From contig NZ_JAKKOQ010000014.1 in assembly GCF_021738965.1 (NCBI RefSeq), forward strand, positions 1 to 64,000: 64,000 nucleotides of DNA, in the 5' to 3' direction. The notes under the pieces are model-generated. The model was not told the DNA's origin. It made no database searches and was given only the letters and a program-made list of their open reading frames with translations. The DNA is from Gordonia zhenghanii (GTDB lineage: Bacteria > Actinomycetota > Actinomycetes > Mycobacteriales > Mycobacteriaceae). The first letter of the stretch is position 1. The number at the start of each line of letters is the position of its first letter. This document shows positions 17,503 to 25,992 of the stretch, piece after piece. The translations under genes were made by a program, and so were the position numbers.

Positions 17503-18237
17503 GTGCATGTGGAATGGCTGACCGCCTATCTCGACTTCCCGGCCACCGAATTCGGCGCCGAGGTCACCTTCTGGCGCGCGATCTCAGGCAGTACCGTGTC
17601 GCCGCCACGCGGCGCCCATCAAGAGTTCGCGACTCTCGAGCCGTTCAACGGCGACGCCCACCTGCGCGTCCAACGGGTGGCCGAGGGCTCCGGTGGAACC
17701 CACCTGGACATTCACGTCGTCGATCCCCTGTCGGCGTCGTTGGAAGCCGCCGCGCTCGGGGCATCGTTGATCGCCGATTACGGCACCCATCGCGTGATGT
17801 CATCTCCCGGCGGAGGCGTGTTCTGTCTCGTCCCGCATCAGGGCGAGAGCGAACGCGCGCGTCCGATCCGTTGGCCGGGCGGCACCATCAGCATCGTCGA
17901 CCAAGTGTGCTTCGACGTTCCGACCGACCGGTTCGACGCCGAGGTCGCGTTCTGGGAGGCGCTGACCGGCCACCCGACTCCAGGCAGGCACGACCCGGAC
18001 CGCGTCGGCCTCACCCGGAATCCGAGACTCGCCCTCCAAGTACTCCTCGTCCGGTCCGACGTCGCCGAACCCGCGACCTACATCGAGGTGGCCGCGACCG
18101 ACATCGACGACGAGGTCGAACGCCACGAAGGCTGGGGCGCATCCGTCGTGAAGCAGTGCACCGACCGTGTGATGATGGCCGACCCCGCCGGTCGGCGCTA
18201 CTACATCTCAGTTCGGAACCCCAGAACAGGTTCATAA
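17503..18237 (+). CDS. VOC (glyoxalase/bleomycin-resistance) superfamily protein
   Basis: 244 aa with two tandem VOC modules, about residues 1-110 and 120-240. Each begins with a beta strand and an FWRAISG or FWEALTG segment, and ends with an RVMSSPGG or RVMMADPAG strand. Metal-ligand positions are not all obvious (HLDIHV, TYIEVA). The start is GTG 17503, with GTG 17509 as an alternative. The substrate is unknown. The stop TAA is inside the first unit of a 15-bp tandem repeat. Confidence 0.82.
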   Translation: MHVEWLTAYLDFPATEFGAEVTFWRAISGSTVSPPRGAHQEFATLEPFNGDAHLRVQRVAEGSGGTHLDIHVVDPLSASLEAAALGASLIADYGTHRVMSSPGGGVFCLVPHQGESERARPIRWPGGTISIVDQVCFDVPTDRFDAEVAFWEALTGHPTPGRHDPDRVGLTRNPRLALQVLLVRSDVAEPATYIEVAATDIDDEVERHEGWGASVVKQCTDRVMMADPAGRRYYISVRNPRTGS

Positions 18238-18300
18238 CCGACAGGTTCATAACCGACAGGTTCATAACCGACAGGTTCATAACCGACAGGTTCGTGACCG
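18226..18300 (+). repeat. 15-bp tandem repeat (five units) spanning and copying the VOC gene stop codon
   Basis: The unit ACAGGTTCATAACCG occurs four times exactly (18226, 18241, 18256, 18271) and once with two changes (18286). The first unit holds the VOC stop TAA (18235-18237). Because the period is 15, every unit repeats an in-frame stop, and the variant fifth unit has TGA instead of TAA. Each exact unit contains the small palindrome GGTT-CAT-AACC. The array fills the junction with the convergent gene at 18310. Confidence 0.92.
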
Positions 18301-18309
18301 ACCTGATAC

Positions 18310-19377
18310 TCAGGCGCGCATCTCCTGCACCGCGTCCGCTTCCCGTTCGACGTCGGCGCGTTCTGCCGAAGTCAGATCACGCAGTTCAACCAGATCGATT
18401 CCGTCGCGTGTCGGCGTCCACGTCGCGGCGAGTCTGCCGTCGACCAAGACGAATCCAGGGGAACGCCCGTTCGGGGTGGTGAGCGCGGCATACAGGTCCG
18501 GATCGGCTACCCGGATGCGGTCGGCGTTGGCGAGGAGGAGGTTGTCGTAGGGTGCGACGAGGCGGACCGGGGCTGGCTCGTCGCCGGATGCGATCGGCAG
18601 GCCTTCCAGGTCGTAGAGTGGCTGCCCGTCCGGCCCCTCGTGTTCGCGGAGTTCCCAGTCGGCTTCCATCGCCTTCATCATCGGTCCGAGACCGGTCAGA
18701 CCCGACCAGGTCTGGACTGCGGCGACGGTTGCGGGCCCGAACCCGCGCAGGTACAGGCGGATCAGATCTTTCCGGGCCTCGTCGCCGGTCACTGCGGGTT
18801 CGCCTGGTCCGATCCAGTCGTCGAGATGTCGATATGCGGGAGCACCGGACGCCTGCCACAGCCCGCGAGGAGGCGCCTGGACCAGCGGGAGGCTCCACCG
18901 CGCGACGGCGGCGAGATCGGCGGGCGGTTCGTCGGGCCACCGTCGTGCGAGTTCGTCGCGCAGTGCAGCGCCGGGGACGGGATCATCTGCGGCGGCGAGT
19001 ATTTCGGCGGCATGCTCGGCGACGTCGTCCACGGTCACACCCAGTCGTCTGCCGTGGTTGCGGGTGCCCGCCGCGGTGATCGACGGCTGCACGAGTTCCC
19101 TGATCCAGCGGGCGTCGAGTCCGTCCATCAAGAACACGGTGCCTCGCTGCAAGGTCATGCGCACGACGTCCCGCTCGGTGAGGAGGGTGTCGACGTCGGC
19201 GGGATCGAAGTCGTGCACGCGGCACGCCAGCCCGTAGAAGGCGGCCTGCGGATCCTGCGACTGGATCCCGACGAGTCGGTCGATGACTTCGACGACGTCG
19301 TCGTCGATCCGTTCGAGTAGATGCTGCCGCTCGAGCAGGGTGCGATTCCATTGCTCGAGCGTCAGTGCGCGCCCCAT
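18310..19377 (-). CDS. Winged-helix DNA-binding protein, AlkZ/YcaQ-like (HTH_42 family)
   Basis: 355 aa. A tandem winged-helix protein of the HTH_42 family that includes the DNA glycosylases AlkZ and YcaQ, which excise interstrand crosslinks and bulky alkyl adducts. LVGIQSQDPQAAFYGL at residues 35-50 places Q39-S-Q41 where AlkZ has its catalytic Q-x-Q pair. The C-terminal RLVAPYDNLLLANADR and GFVLVDGRLAATW segments are typical of the family. The ATG overlaps the msrA stop by 1 bp, so it is coupled to a repair enzyme for oxidised Met. Glycosylase activity is inference; many members are annotated only as DNA-binding. Confidence 0.82.
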   Translation of the reverse strand: MGRALTLEQWNRTLLERQHLLERIDDDVVEVIDRLVGIQSQDPQAAFYGLACRVHDFDPADVDTLLTERDVVRMTLQRGTVFLMDGLDARWIRELVQPSITAAGTRNHGRRLGVTVDDVAEHAAEILAAADDPVPGAALRDELARRWPDEPPADLAAVARWSLPLVQAPPRGLWQASGAPAYRHLDDWIGPGEPAVTGDEARKDLIRLYLRGFGPATVAAVQTWSGLTGLGPMMKAMEADWELREHEGPDGQPLYDLEGLPIASGDEPAPVRLVAPYDNLLLANADRIRVADPDLYAALTTPNGRSPGFVLVDGRLAATWTPTRDGIDLVELRDLTSAERADVEREADAVQEMRA

Positions 19378-20090
19378 CAGGCGGGGAACGTCAGCCCGGT
19401 GCTCACATGGCAGCGATACCCGTTCGGGTTCGTGAACAGGTACTGCTGATGGACGTCTTCGGCGTAGTAGAAGTGACCGTCGCCCGCCTCGGCGAGCGAG
19501 AGGACCTCGGTCGTGATCGGTCCGTACCCGGCGGCGCCGAGGGTCGGCCCGTAGCGTTCTGCGGTCTCGACTGCGAGGCGGGTCGCCTCGTCGTCGAATC
19601 CGTATACGGCGGAACGGTATTGAGTGCCGACGTCGTTGCCCTGACGCATCTCCTGGGTGGGATCGTGCGAGGTGAAGAACACCTCGATCAGATGTTTGAG
19701 GGACGTCTGATCCGGGTCGAAGACGACGAGCACCGATTCGGTGTGCCCGGTCTGCGCGGTGCACACCTCCTCGTACGTCGGGTTCGGTGTGTAACCGCCC
19801 GCGTAGCCGACGGCGGTCGTGTAGACGCCGGGCTGCTGCCAGAAGATCTCTTCGACGCCCCAGAAGCACCCGCCCGCGAGGACCACGGACTCCAGGTCCG
19901 GACCCCAGTCGCCGGTTCCGGTCGGCCCGAACCCGCCTGCGGCGTCGGGTTCGCCACGCATCGACTGACCGGTGACGAGGTTCTTCTCCCGCAAGGGCAT
20001 CAGCGTGTCGCGACCGGGCAGCGCATTCTCGCGCTCGACCATCGCGGTCTTGACTGCGGATGCGGCGAAGATTCGGTCGAAGATGCTCAT
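19377..20090 (-). CDS. msrA: Peptide-methionine (S)-S-oxide reductase
   Basis: 237 aa. Reduces methionine-S-sulfoxide in proteins. The active-site [16 protein letters not shown] has catalytic Cys75, followed by [24 protein letters not shown] and FFTSHDPTQ, all core MsrA features. An N-terminal extension of about 68 residues is typical of the actinobacterial long form. A C-terminal Cys (YRCHVSTG) may act as the resolving Cys. It is divergent from sodA, pairing two oxidative-stress functions. Confidence 0.95.
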   Translation of the reverse strand: MSIFDRIFAASAVKTAMVERENALPGRDTLMPLREKNLVTGQSMRGEPDAAGGFGPTGTGDWGPDLESVVLAGGCFWGVEEIFWQQPGVYTTAVGYAGGYTPNPTYEEVCTAQTGHTESVLVVFDPDQTSLKHLIEVFFTSHDPTQEMRQGNDVGTQYRSAVYGFDDEATRLAVETAERYGPTLGAAGYGPITTEVLSLAEAGDGHFYYAEDVHQQYLFTNPNGYRCHVSTGLTFPA

Positions 20091-20232
20091 GGGTCCAGGC
20101 TACGACGTACCGGTGAACTCCGGCCGTCGGGAACACAACCGTGCGCCGATCTGTTGCAATAAGTATCCGTGTGGGGAAATGTTGTTGACTGGACCCAGTA
20201 CGGATCTCATTCAATTTGTAGAGAGGATCATC

Positions 20233-20862
20233 GTGGCTGAATACACTCTGCCCGAACTCGATTACGACTACGGCGCTCTCGAGCCGCACATCTCCGGCAA
20301 GATCATGGAGCTGCACCACAGCAAGCACCACGCGACCTACGTCAAGGGCGCGAACACCGCTCTCGAGAACCTGGCGGCCGCACGTGAGGACGGCAGCATC
20401 GCAGGCAAGGTGTACGGACTGTCGGCGAACCTGTCGTTCCACCTCGGCGGGCACACCAACCACTCGATCTTCTGGAAGAACCTGTCGCCCAACGGCGGCG
20501 GCGAGCCGACCGGCGATCTCGCCGAGCAGATCGGCGTCGACTTCGGCGACTTCGAGAAGTTCAAGGCTCACTTCACCGCGGCAGCCACCACCCTGCAGGG
20601 CAGCGGCTGGGCCATCTTGGGCTACGACACGATCGGCCAGCGCCTGGTGATCGAGCAGCTGACCGACCAGAGCGGCAACACCTCCGCCGCCCTCATCCCG
20701 GTCGTCATGCTCGACATGTGGGAGCACGCCTTCTACCTCGACTACCAGAACGTCAAGCCGGACTACGTCAAGGCCTGGTGGAACGTCGTGAACTGGGAGG
20801 ATGCTTCCGAGCGTCTCGCCCGCGCGAAGACCCAGGGTTCGGGTCTGATCGTTCCCGCCTGA
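20233..20862 (+). CDS. sodA: Superoxide dismutase (Fe/Mn type)
   Basis: 209 aa from GTG 20233, preceded by GAGAGGA. Dismutates superoxide. Metal ligands are His in [14 protein letters not shown], His in [14 protein letters not shown], and the [13 protein letters not shown] signature supplying Asp and His. Fe or Mn use cannot be settled by eye. It has no signal peptide, as with secreted mycobacterial SodA. The 142 bp upstream hold TTGACT at 20185-20190 as a possible -35. A good terminator follows. Confidence 0.96.
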   Translation: MAEYTLPELDYDYGALEPHISGKIMELHHSKHHATYVKGANTALENLAAAREDGSIAGKVYGLSANLSFHLGGHTNHSIFWKNLSPNGGGEPTGDLAEQIGVDFGDFEKFKAHFTAAATTLQGSGWAILGYDTIGQRLVIEQLTDQSGNTSAALIPVVMLDMWEHAFYLDYQNVKPDYVKAWWNVVNWEDASERLARAKTQGSGLIVPA

Positions 20863-20880
20863 TCTCGTACTGACGCCGAC

Positions 20881-20921
20881 GGCGGTCGCCCCTCACCGGG
20901 GCGGCCGCCGTTCGTGTTTTC
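20881..20921 (+). terminator. Rho-independent terminator after sodA
   Basis: A 12-bp GC-rich stem (GGCGGTCGCCCC at 20881-20892 with GGGGCGGCCGCC, one G-U pair) has a 4-nt loop and is followed by GTTCGTGTTTTCT. It lies 18 bp after the sodA stop. Confidence 0.8.
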
Positions 20922-20944
20922 TCTGCTTGACGCGTTATGCATCT

Positions 20945-20978
20945 GCTCCCGCTTATTGTCCGGACTATAAGCGGGAGC
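20945..20978. other. Perfect 12-bp inverted repeat between convergent genes
   Basis: GCTCCCGCTTAT (20945-20956) pairs perfectly with ATAAGCGGGAGC (20967-20978) across a 10-bp loop that contains TCCGGA. It lies 19 bp before the stop of the convergent reductase gene and may be that gene's terminator or a protein-binding site. No T tract flanks it on the minus strand. Confidence 0.7.
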
Positions 20979-20997
20979 GTACGCATGCTGCGCGACC

Positions 20998-21537
20998 TCA
21001 GGTACGCGGTCCGACGACGCGGTATCGGCCGATGAGGAACGCCTTGTTGCGGGCCGTCTCCAGTAACTCGAAGTCGAAGGGACGCGGGAACAGCGGCCGT
21101 CCGGCGCCCACTGTCGCAGGCGCATAGGAGACGGTCATCTCGTCGAGCATCGACGCCTCGGCGAACTGCGCGGCGAGGTCGCCGCCGCCGACCACCCACA
21201 CGCTCTTCTCCCCCGCTGCGGCCTCCAGCGTCGCGCGATGCTCGGCGGGCCGACCGGAGAGCACCGTGACCGACGGGTCGACGACGTCGATGTCCCGGTG
21301 CGTGAACACGAACGTCGGATAGTCGCCGTACGGCCACGAGTCGCCGCTCGCCGCGATGTGGTCGACGACCCACTGGTAGGTGGTGGCCCCCATGACGATC
21401 GCCCCGGTCGCGGACATCAGGTCGTCGATGTTGAAGGGGCCGTCGTCGTCGATCGGTTGAGTGAGAAGCCATGCGAGCGAATCGTTCTCGTCGGCGAGGA
21501 AGCCGTCGAGTGTGGACGCAGTGTAGTAGACGTACAT
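20998..21537 (-). CDS. Dihydrofolate reductase family protein (RibD C-terminal-like)
   Basis: 179 aa from ATG 21537. Stand-alone RibD-C/DHFR-like fold with YYTASTLDGFLAD at the N-terminus, a TGAIVMGATTYQW nucleotide-binding segment and VWVVGGGDLAAQF near the C-terminus. Such proteins are NADPH-dependent reductases of mostly unknown substrate and are not the folate-pathway DHFR. The upstream in-frame extension to 21570 lacks conserved sequence and is left out. Confidence 0.85.
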   Translation of the reverse strand: MYVYYTASTLDGFLADENDSLAWLLTQPIDDDGPFNIDDLMSATGAIVMGATTYQWVVDHIAASGDSWPYGDYPTFVFTHRDIDVVDPSVTVLSGRPAEHRATLEAAAGEKSVWVVGGGDLAAQFAEASMLDEMTVSYAPATVGAGRPLFPRPFDFELLETARNKAFLIGRYRVVGPRT

Positions 21538-21603
21538 GCATCGAGTATCCGTCACGGACCATCGCTCCATGGGGCGATTACCGTCCGGTCGCAGGCCTCG
21601 GTA

Positions 21604-22050
21604 TCACGATCGGCGCGCGGCTCGCGCCGCCTTCTTCGCCTCGACTTTGAGGATGTTCTTGAGATTCTTGGCAGGCATGTAGCGGAACGTCAGCCACATG
21701 AATCCGATCGGAAGGGCGACGCCGACGAACAGGACCACTGCGACGGCACCGCCGTTCGAGATCACGTCACCCGCCTCGTCGGGGTACATCGCGGTCGCCC
21801 CGATCACGATCGCCACCTGCAGGACGAGAAAGAATCCGACACAGGCGCCGAACAGCGTCCGTCTCTCCGACGGAGTCGGTATCCGACGGAAATCGGTGAC
21901 GAACCGGCCGATTGGCGCGAACGACGCGACGACCGGAACGATCGCACCTGTCGAAGTCGAGCCTCCGATCACCGCCCCAACGACACCGATCACAATCACC
22001 GCGCCGAGATAGCCGAGCGCGTACCAACCGACGTATTTCCAGACGTTCAC
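21604..22050 (-). CDS. Small membrane protein resembling the ABZJ_00895 family
   Basis: 148 aa from GTG 22050, which follows a strong GGGGAG site. Four hydrophobic helices are visible: WYALGYLGAVIVIGVVGAVI, TGAIVPVVASFAPIG, FGACVGFFLVLQVAIVIG and AVAVVLFVGVALPIGFMW. The FRRIPTPSERRTLFG loop between helices 2 and 3 is the segment most like ABZJ_00895 proteins. The C-terminus is basic. The function is unknown. The gap 22051-22278 upstream shows no gene. Confidence 0.65.
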   Translation of the reverse strand: MNVWKYVGWYALGYLGAVIVIGVVGAVIGGSTSTGAIVPVVASFAPIGRFVTDFRRIPTPSERRTLFGACVGFFLVLQVAIVIGATAMYPDEAGDVISNGGAVAVVLFVGVALPIGFMWLTFRYMPAKNLKNILKVEAKKAARAARRS

Positions 22051-22278
22051 GTATTGCTCCCCTGCTGAACCTCGCGCCGCCTCGAGCGGCCCCCCGGGGC
22101 GTAACGGTAGCACCCTCACCACGGTCGACGCGGTTAGCTCGTTCCGGCGACATCGGTCAGGACTCTCCCCGATACGGGTGACGCGGAGACTCTCTCGCCG
22201 TCCATCCGCTTGCTCCCCCGGCCAAGACTGCACCGGTCGCCGAGTGCGGACAGACGCAGGAGGCAGGCGCGCCCTCGG

Positions 22279-23028
22279 TTACAGGTAGAGGACGCCGACG
22301 GTCGCTGCGGCAGCGGATACGAGGAAGAACACGACCAGGACCACGGCGTCGAGCCGTCCGGGCCGCGACGGGTACGCGGTGAGGCGTCCGGTGCCGCCGC
22401 GGGCGGTGATCGCCTCGGACATCTCGGCACTGCGCCGCATCGCCGACGACATGGCGGCGACGATGATGTCGAGGATCCCCAACTCGGCGGACGGATGCCC
22501 CGACGACGCCTTCGACTTCGGACGCAGCTTGTGCGCGGCCCACAGCAGGCGCATCTCGTCGATCAGCAACGGCAGCCCGCGCAACGACAGCGCGATCGTG
22601 ACGGCCCACTCGTCGACCGGCAGCCGCAGCCAGCGCAGCGGGCGCATCAGCACGGCGATCGCGGGCGCGAGCTCCGCCACCGGCGTCGTCCACACGACGA
22701 GCACGGACATCGCGACCACGATCAGCCCGAGGAGCACCGCACGCAACGCGGTGAGTCCGCCTTCCGATCCGCGCGCCACCGACGACCACGCGACACCGAC
22801 CGCCATCAACGCCCAGAACCACCACGGCGGACGCGGAAGCGCGCCCACCGGGATACCGGCGATCAGCGCGAACACGATCAGGCAGACGGCGACGAAGCCG
22901 AGCGCAGGCCACGACGGGAGGATCCACGTCATCAGTCCGAGGACCAGGATGACGATCAGTTTGGTTCCGGCCCACAGACGGTGGACCGGCGAGTCGCCCG
23001 GGATCTGGCGCAACATCGGGATCTGCAT
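22279..23028 (-). CDS. ECF-type transporter transmembrane T component (CbiQ family, Rv2325c-like)
   Basis: 249 aa. Energy-coupling T subunit with about five membrane helices and the cytoplasmic coupling helices containing MRPLRWLRLP and a second Ala-Arg-Gly motif, ITARGGTG. It lies immediately after the fused S/ATPase gene (ATG 23028, 1 bp after its stop; a GTG at 23037 would overlap). The pair matches Rv2326c-Rv2325c of M. tuberculosis. The substrate is unknown, and no riboswitch was recognised that would name a vitamin. Confidence 0.87.
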   Translation of the reverse strand: MQIPMLRQIPGDSPVHRLWAGTKLIVILVLGLMTWILPSWPALGFVAVCLIVFALIAGIPVGALPRPPWWFWALMAVGVAWSSVARGSEGGLTALRAVLLGLIVVAMSVLVVWTTPVAELAPAIAVLMRPLRWLRLPVDEWAVTIALSLRGLPLLIDEMRLLWAAHKLRPKSKASSGHPSAELGILDIIVAAMSSAMRRSAEMSEAITARGGTGRLTAYPSRPGRLDAVVLVVFFLVSAAAATVGVLYL

Positions 23029-23029
23029 G

Positions 23030-25054
23030 TCAGACACCGCCTTCCAGGACGCCCGCGACGAGCTCGACGCGGCGGTTGCACACCCGGTCCAACGATTCGA
23101 GGTCGTGCGAGATGATGACGATCGTCGCCCCGCGCTCACGCAGTGCGGCCAACACGGTCAGTACCTCTTCACGGGCCTGCGGATCGAGGCCGGCGAGCGG
23201 CTCGTCGAGCACGAGGACGTCCGGTTCGGATGCGATCAGCGACGCGAGGACCACCCGTCGCATCTGCCCGCCGGACAGCGAGTCGACGCGTTTGGCCGCG
23301 AACTCGCGCGGCAGCGACACGAGGTCGAGCACCCGCCCCACCTCGGTGGTGCCGACCTTCTCACCGCCGACCGCCATGATCTCGTCGCCGACGCTCACCT
23401 TCTGCAGTTGCAGGCGGGCGTGCTGGAAGCCGAGACCGACACGGCCGACGTTCTCGCCGACCGACTCGCCGCCGATCAGTACCTGCCCGGACGTCGGCTC
23501 GGTCAGCCCGGCGAGGATCCACGCCAACGTCGACTTTCCCGAGCCGTTTCCGCCGACGATCAGCATGCCGTCGCCGCGATCGACGCGCAGGTTCACGCTG
23601 TGCAGTGCGACCACCTCCCAGGGGGACCCTTGCAGATACGTGTGGGCGACACCGTCGACGACGAGCAACGGCCGGCCGCCGACCGGGGCGGACGCCAGCT
23701 TGGGCGCTGCACTCTCCGGTCGCATCCACTCGGGGTGGTGGGTGACGATTCGGCCGTCGGCCAGGTGGATGATCCGATCGGCGGCGCGCGCCTCGGAGTC
23801 GCGGTGGGTGATGAGGACGACGGTGATGCCGTGGCGCCGGGGCAGCTCGGCGAGGATCGAGATGAGGTCGTGGCGGCCCTGCGGATCGACCATCGAGGTG
23901 ACCTCGTCGGCGATCACCAGCCGTGGGCCGCGCGCGAGAGCCGCGGCCACCGCAAGCCGCTGTTGCTGGCCGCCAGACAGATCGGAGGTGTCCCGGTCGC
24001 CGAGGCCGGCCAGGCCGACCTCCGCGAGCAGACCGTCGATGTCGACGGCCGCGTCGTCGGGCAGGCCCCACACGAGGTCGTCGGCCACCCGCGAGCCGAG
24101 CATCTGCGCCTCCGGGCGCTGCAAGACCAGCGCGGTTCCGCCCGCACGCCCCAACCCCGGCGATCCGGGGCGGTCGACGACGCCGATCGTCGGGTCGACG
24201 CCGGAGAGGATCTTCGCGAGCGTGGACTTGCCCGATCCGTTTGCACCGACGACGGCGACGAACTCGCCCGGATGCAACTCCAGGTCGATGCCGGCCAGCA
24301 CGTCGCGCGACGTGCCCGGATAGCGGTAGCCGACACCGACGGCGCGCATCGGCAGCGGGCCGGGCTGCCGGTCGGCGACGGGAGTGTGGGCGGCTTCGAG
24401 GGTGTCGTCGAGTCGCACGTCGGCGAGCCGGTCGAGGACCTTGCCGAGCATCCAGCCTGCGACGAGGATCGTCAGGAACGTGCCAACGGTGCCGGGAATC
24501 CAGATCCACAGCCACCAGTGGTCGACGACGTTGCCGGAGAAGCTCTCGACGGCGTCGCCCGCCCCGTCGAGCCCGACCAGTCGCACGGTCTTGGCCAGAC
24601 CGGTCAGCACGTTGTCGAAGACTTCCAGCCCCAGGCGGCGCAGCGGGACGAGGATCCACATCATCAGGACGGTGAGACCAGCGATGAGCGGTGAGGTGAT
24701 CAACGCGGCGAGGGTCAGGACGGCCGGTCCGCCGCCGCGGCGTCGGACTTCGCCGACGATTCCGCCGACCACCGCAGTCGCGGCGACTGCGAACGCGGTG
24801 CCGAGCCCGGCCACCGCGAATGTGACGGCGACCGTCGTCACGAAGGCCGCGATCACCGCGCGCAACCGGGTGCGGGCGGCGAGCAGCGCGATCGGGACCG
24901 GGGCGAGGAAACCGAGGGCGGCCGCCATCGGGACCACCGCGACGACGACGGCGGGCACGACGGTGAGACCGCTGAAGATCGCGATGGACGCGATCTCGAT
25001 CGGTCGGAGCGGTCCAGTCGGGGCGCTCCGGACGTCGACTGCAGGGGAGATCAC
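23030..25054 (-). CDS. Fused ECF-type transporter protein: membrane S-like (YybS/DUF2232) domain plus two ABC ATPases
   Basis: About 674 aa from GTG 25054 (GTG 25108 is also in frame). Residues ~20-225 form several membrane helices of a substrate-capture type. Two complete ATPase domains follow. The first has VGANGSGKST, DLSGGQQQR and a Walker B LVIADEVTS. The second has VGGNGSGKSTLA, SLSGGQMRR and VLVLDEPLAGLDP. The usual EcfA1 and EcfA2 subunits are thus on one chain with an S-like domain. The Glu after Walker B Asp is kept in both domains. It is the positional and architectural equivalent of Rv2326c (697 aa). The substrate is unknown. Confidence 0.87.
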   Translation of the reverse strand: MISPAVDVRSAPTGPLRPIEIASIAIFSGLTVVPAVVVAVVPMAAALGFLAPVPIALLAARTRLRAVIAAFVTTVAVTFAVAGLGTAFAVAATAVVGGIVGEVRRRGGGPAVLTLAALITSPLIAGLTVLMMWILVPLRRLGLEVFDNVLTGLAKTVRLVGLDGAGDAVESFSGNVVDHWWLWIWIPGTVGTFLTILVAGWMLGKVLDRLADVRLDDTLEAAHTPVADRQPGPLPMRAVGVGYRYPGTSRDVLAGIDLELHPGEFVAVVGANGSGKSTLAKILSGVDPTIGVVDRPGSPGLGRAGGTALVLQRPEAQMLGSRVADDLVWGLPDDAAVDIDGLLAEVGLAGLGDRDTSDLSGGQQQRLAVAAALARGPRLVIADEVTSMVDPQGRHDLISILAELPRRHGITVVLITHRDSEARAADRIIHLADGRIVTHHPEWMRPESAAPKLASAPVGGRPLLVVDGVAHTYLQGSPWEVVALHSVNLRVDRGDGMLIVGGNGSGKSTLAWILAGLTEPTSGQVLIGGESVGENVGRVGLGFQHARLQLQKVSVGDEIMAVGGEKVGTTEVGRVLDLVSLPREFAAKRVDSLSGGQMRRVVLASLIASEPDVLVLDEPLAGLDPQAREEVLTVLAALRERGATIVIISHDLESLDRVCNRRVELVAGVLEGGV

Positions 25055-25190
25055 CGCACCATTGTGCCTGCCATGAGGTGGCGCGATGCTCGGCGAGGGC
25101 TGCCTCACCCGAGGTTCAGGTGCGCCGAACAGCCATATACGGGCTCCCGACCTGCGATTTCACGGTGTCACCGAGTGTTGAATGAGGGAT

Positions 25191-25209
25191 ACAGGTCACC
25201 CTAACCTGG
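25191..25209. promoter_or_regulatory. DtxR-family-box-like sequence in front of the GDT1-type exporter gene
   Basis: ACAGGTCACCCTAACCTGG matches the IdeR/DtxR consensus TTAGGTTAGSCTAACCTAA at 13 of 19 positions and contains an AGGT/ACCT dyad. It ends 4 bp before the ATG at 25214, so a bound repressor would block translation initiation or an overlapping promoter. Manganese-sensing MntR proteins belong to the DtxR family. The match is weak and could be chance. Confidence 0.3.
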
Positions 25210-25213
25210 CACT

Positions 25214-25939
25214 ATGCTCGCTGCCCTGGCGTTGAGTTTCGCCGTCATCTTCGTCGCCGAGCTGGGAGACAAGTCCCAGCTGATGGCGATGACGTTCGCG
25301 CTCCGCTACCGCTGGTGGGTGGTCCTCACGGCGATCCTGACCGCGACGACTCTGGTGCACGCGGCGTCGGTGTTCTTCGGACACTTCCTCGGCCTGTCGA
25401 TCCCCACCGCGCTCCTCTCGATCGTCGGCGGCCTGTCGATGCTGGTGTTCGGGTTCTGGACACTGCGCGGCGATGAACTCGACGACGACGAGGCCTCCCG
25501 CGCCGGACGCGTCGGCCGATCCGTGTTCCTCGCCGTCATGTCGTCGTTCCTGCTCGCCGAGCTCGGCGACAAGACGATGCTCGCGACCATCACCCTCGCA
25601 GCGGACCACGACTGGCTCGGCGTATGGATCGGTTCGACGATCGGCATGGTCGCCGCCGATGCGCTGGCGATCGCCGTCGGACGACTCCTGGGCCGCCATC
25701 TGCCCGAACGCTCCATCGCTCTCGGCGCCGCCGTCCTGTTCTTCGTGTTCGCGACGTGGCTCGTGGTGGACGGCCTGATCGGGGCGTCCGCCGTCGTCCT
25801 GGCGTCGGCGATCGCAGCGACCGTCGTGATCGTGGTCGGCGGCGTCTGGTGGATCCTCGCCACGCGCCGCCGCCGCGCAGCCGAGGCCGCAGCCGCAGAT
25901 CCCGGCCTACCGATCGATCGCTCGGCTTCCGTGCGTTAG
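25214..25939 (+). CDS. TMEM165/GDT1 family membrane protein (Mn2+/Ca2+ exporter-like)
   Basis: 241 aa. Six to seven membrane helices with the two hallmark E-x-G-D-[KR] repeats: AELGDKSQLMAM near residues 15-26 and AELGDKTMLATI near 115-126. Family members exchange Mn2+ or Ca2+ for H+; bacterial MneA-type members export manganese. A short Arg/Ala-rich cytosolic tail ends the protein. A yybP-ykoY riboswitch was looked for in the upstream 100 bp and not recognised. Confidence 0.9.
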   Translation: MLAALALSFAVIFVAELGDKSQLMAMTFALRYRWWVVLTAILTATTLVHAASVFFGHFLGLSIPTALLSIVGGLSMLVFGFWTLRGDELDDDEASRAGRVGRSVFLAVMSSFLLAELGDKTMLATITLAADHDWLGVWIGSTIGMVAADALAIAVGRLLGRHLPERSIALGAAVLFFVFATWLVVDGLIGASAVVLASAIAATVVIVVGGVWWILATRRRRAAEAAAADPGLPIDRSASVR

Positions 25940-25992
25940 AGTCTCCTCGACCGGGCCATTCGTGGCCGTGGACCGAAGAAAAGGACTCTCAC

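Noticed and set aside
22051..22278. Glycine-riboswitch-like segment on the minus strand (GGAGAG followed by GCCGGAACGAGC)
   Set aside because: The 3' CUCUCAGG strand that closes the aptamer is missing, the GCCGAAGGAGCAA core does not align without gaps, and the downstream gene is an unrelated membrane protein.
25109..25213. yybP-ykoY manganese riboswitch before the GDT1 gene
   Set aside because: The conserved loops of that riboswitch were not seen in the short leader.
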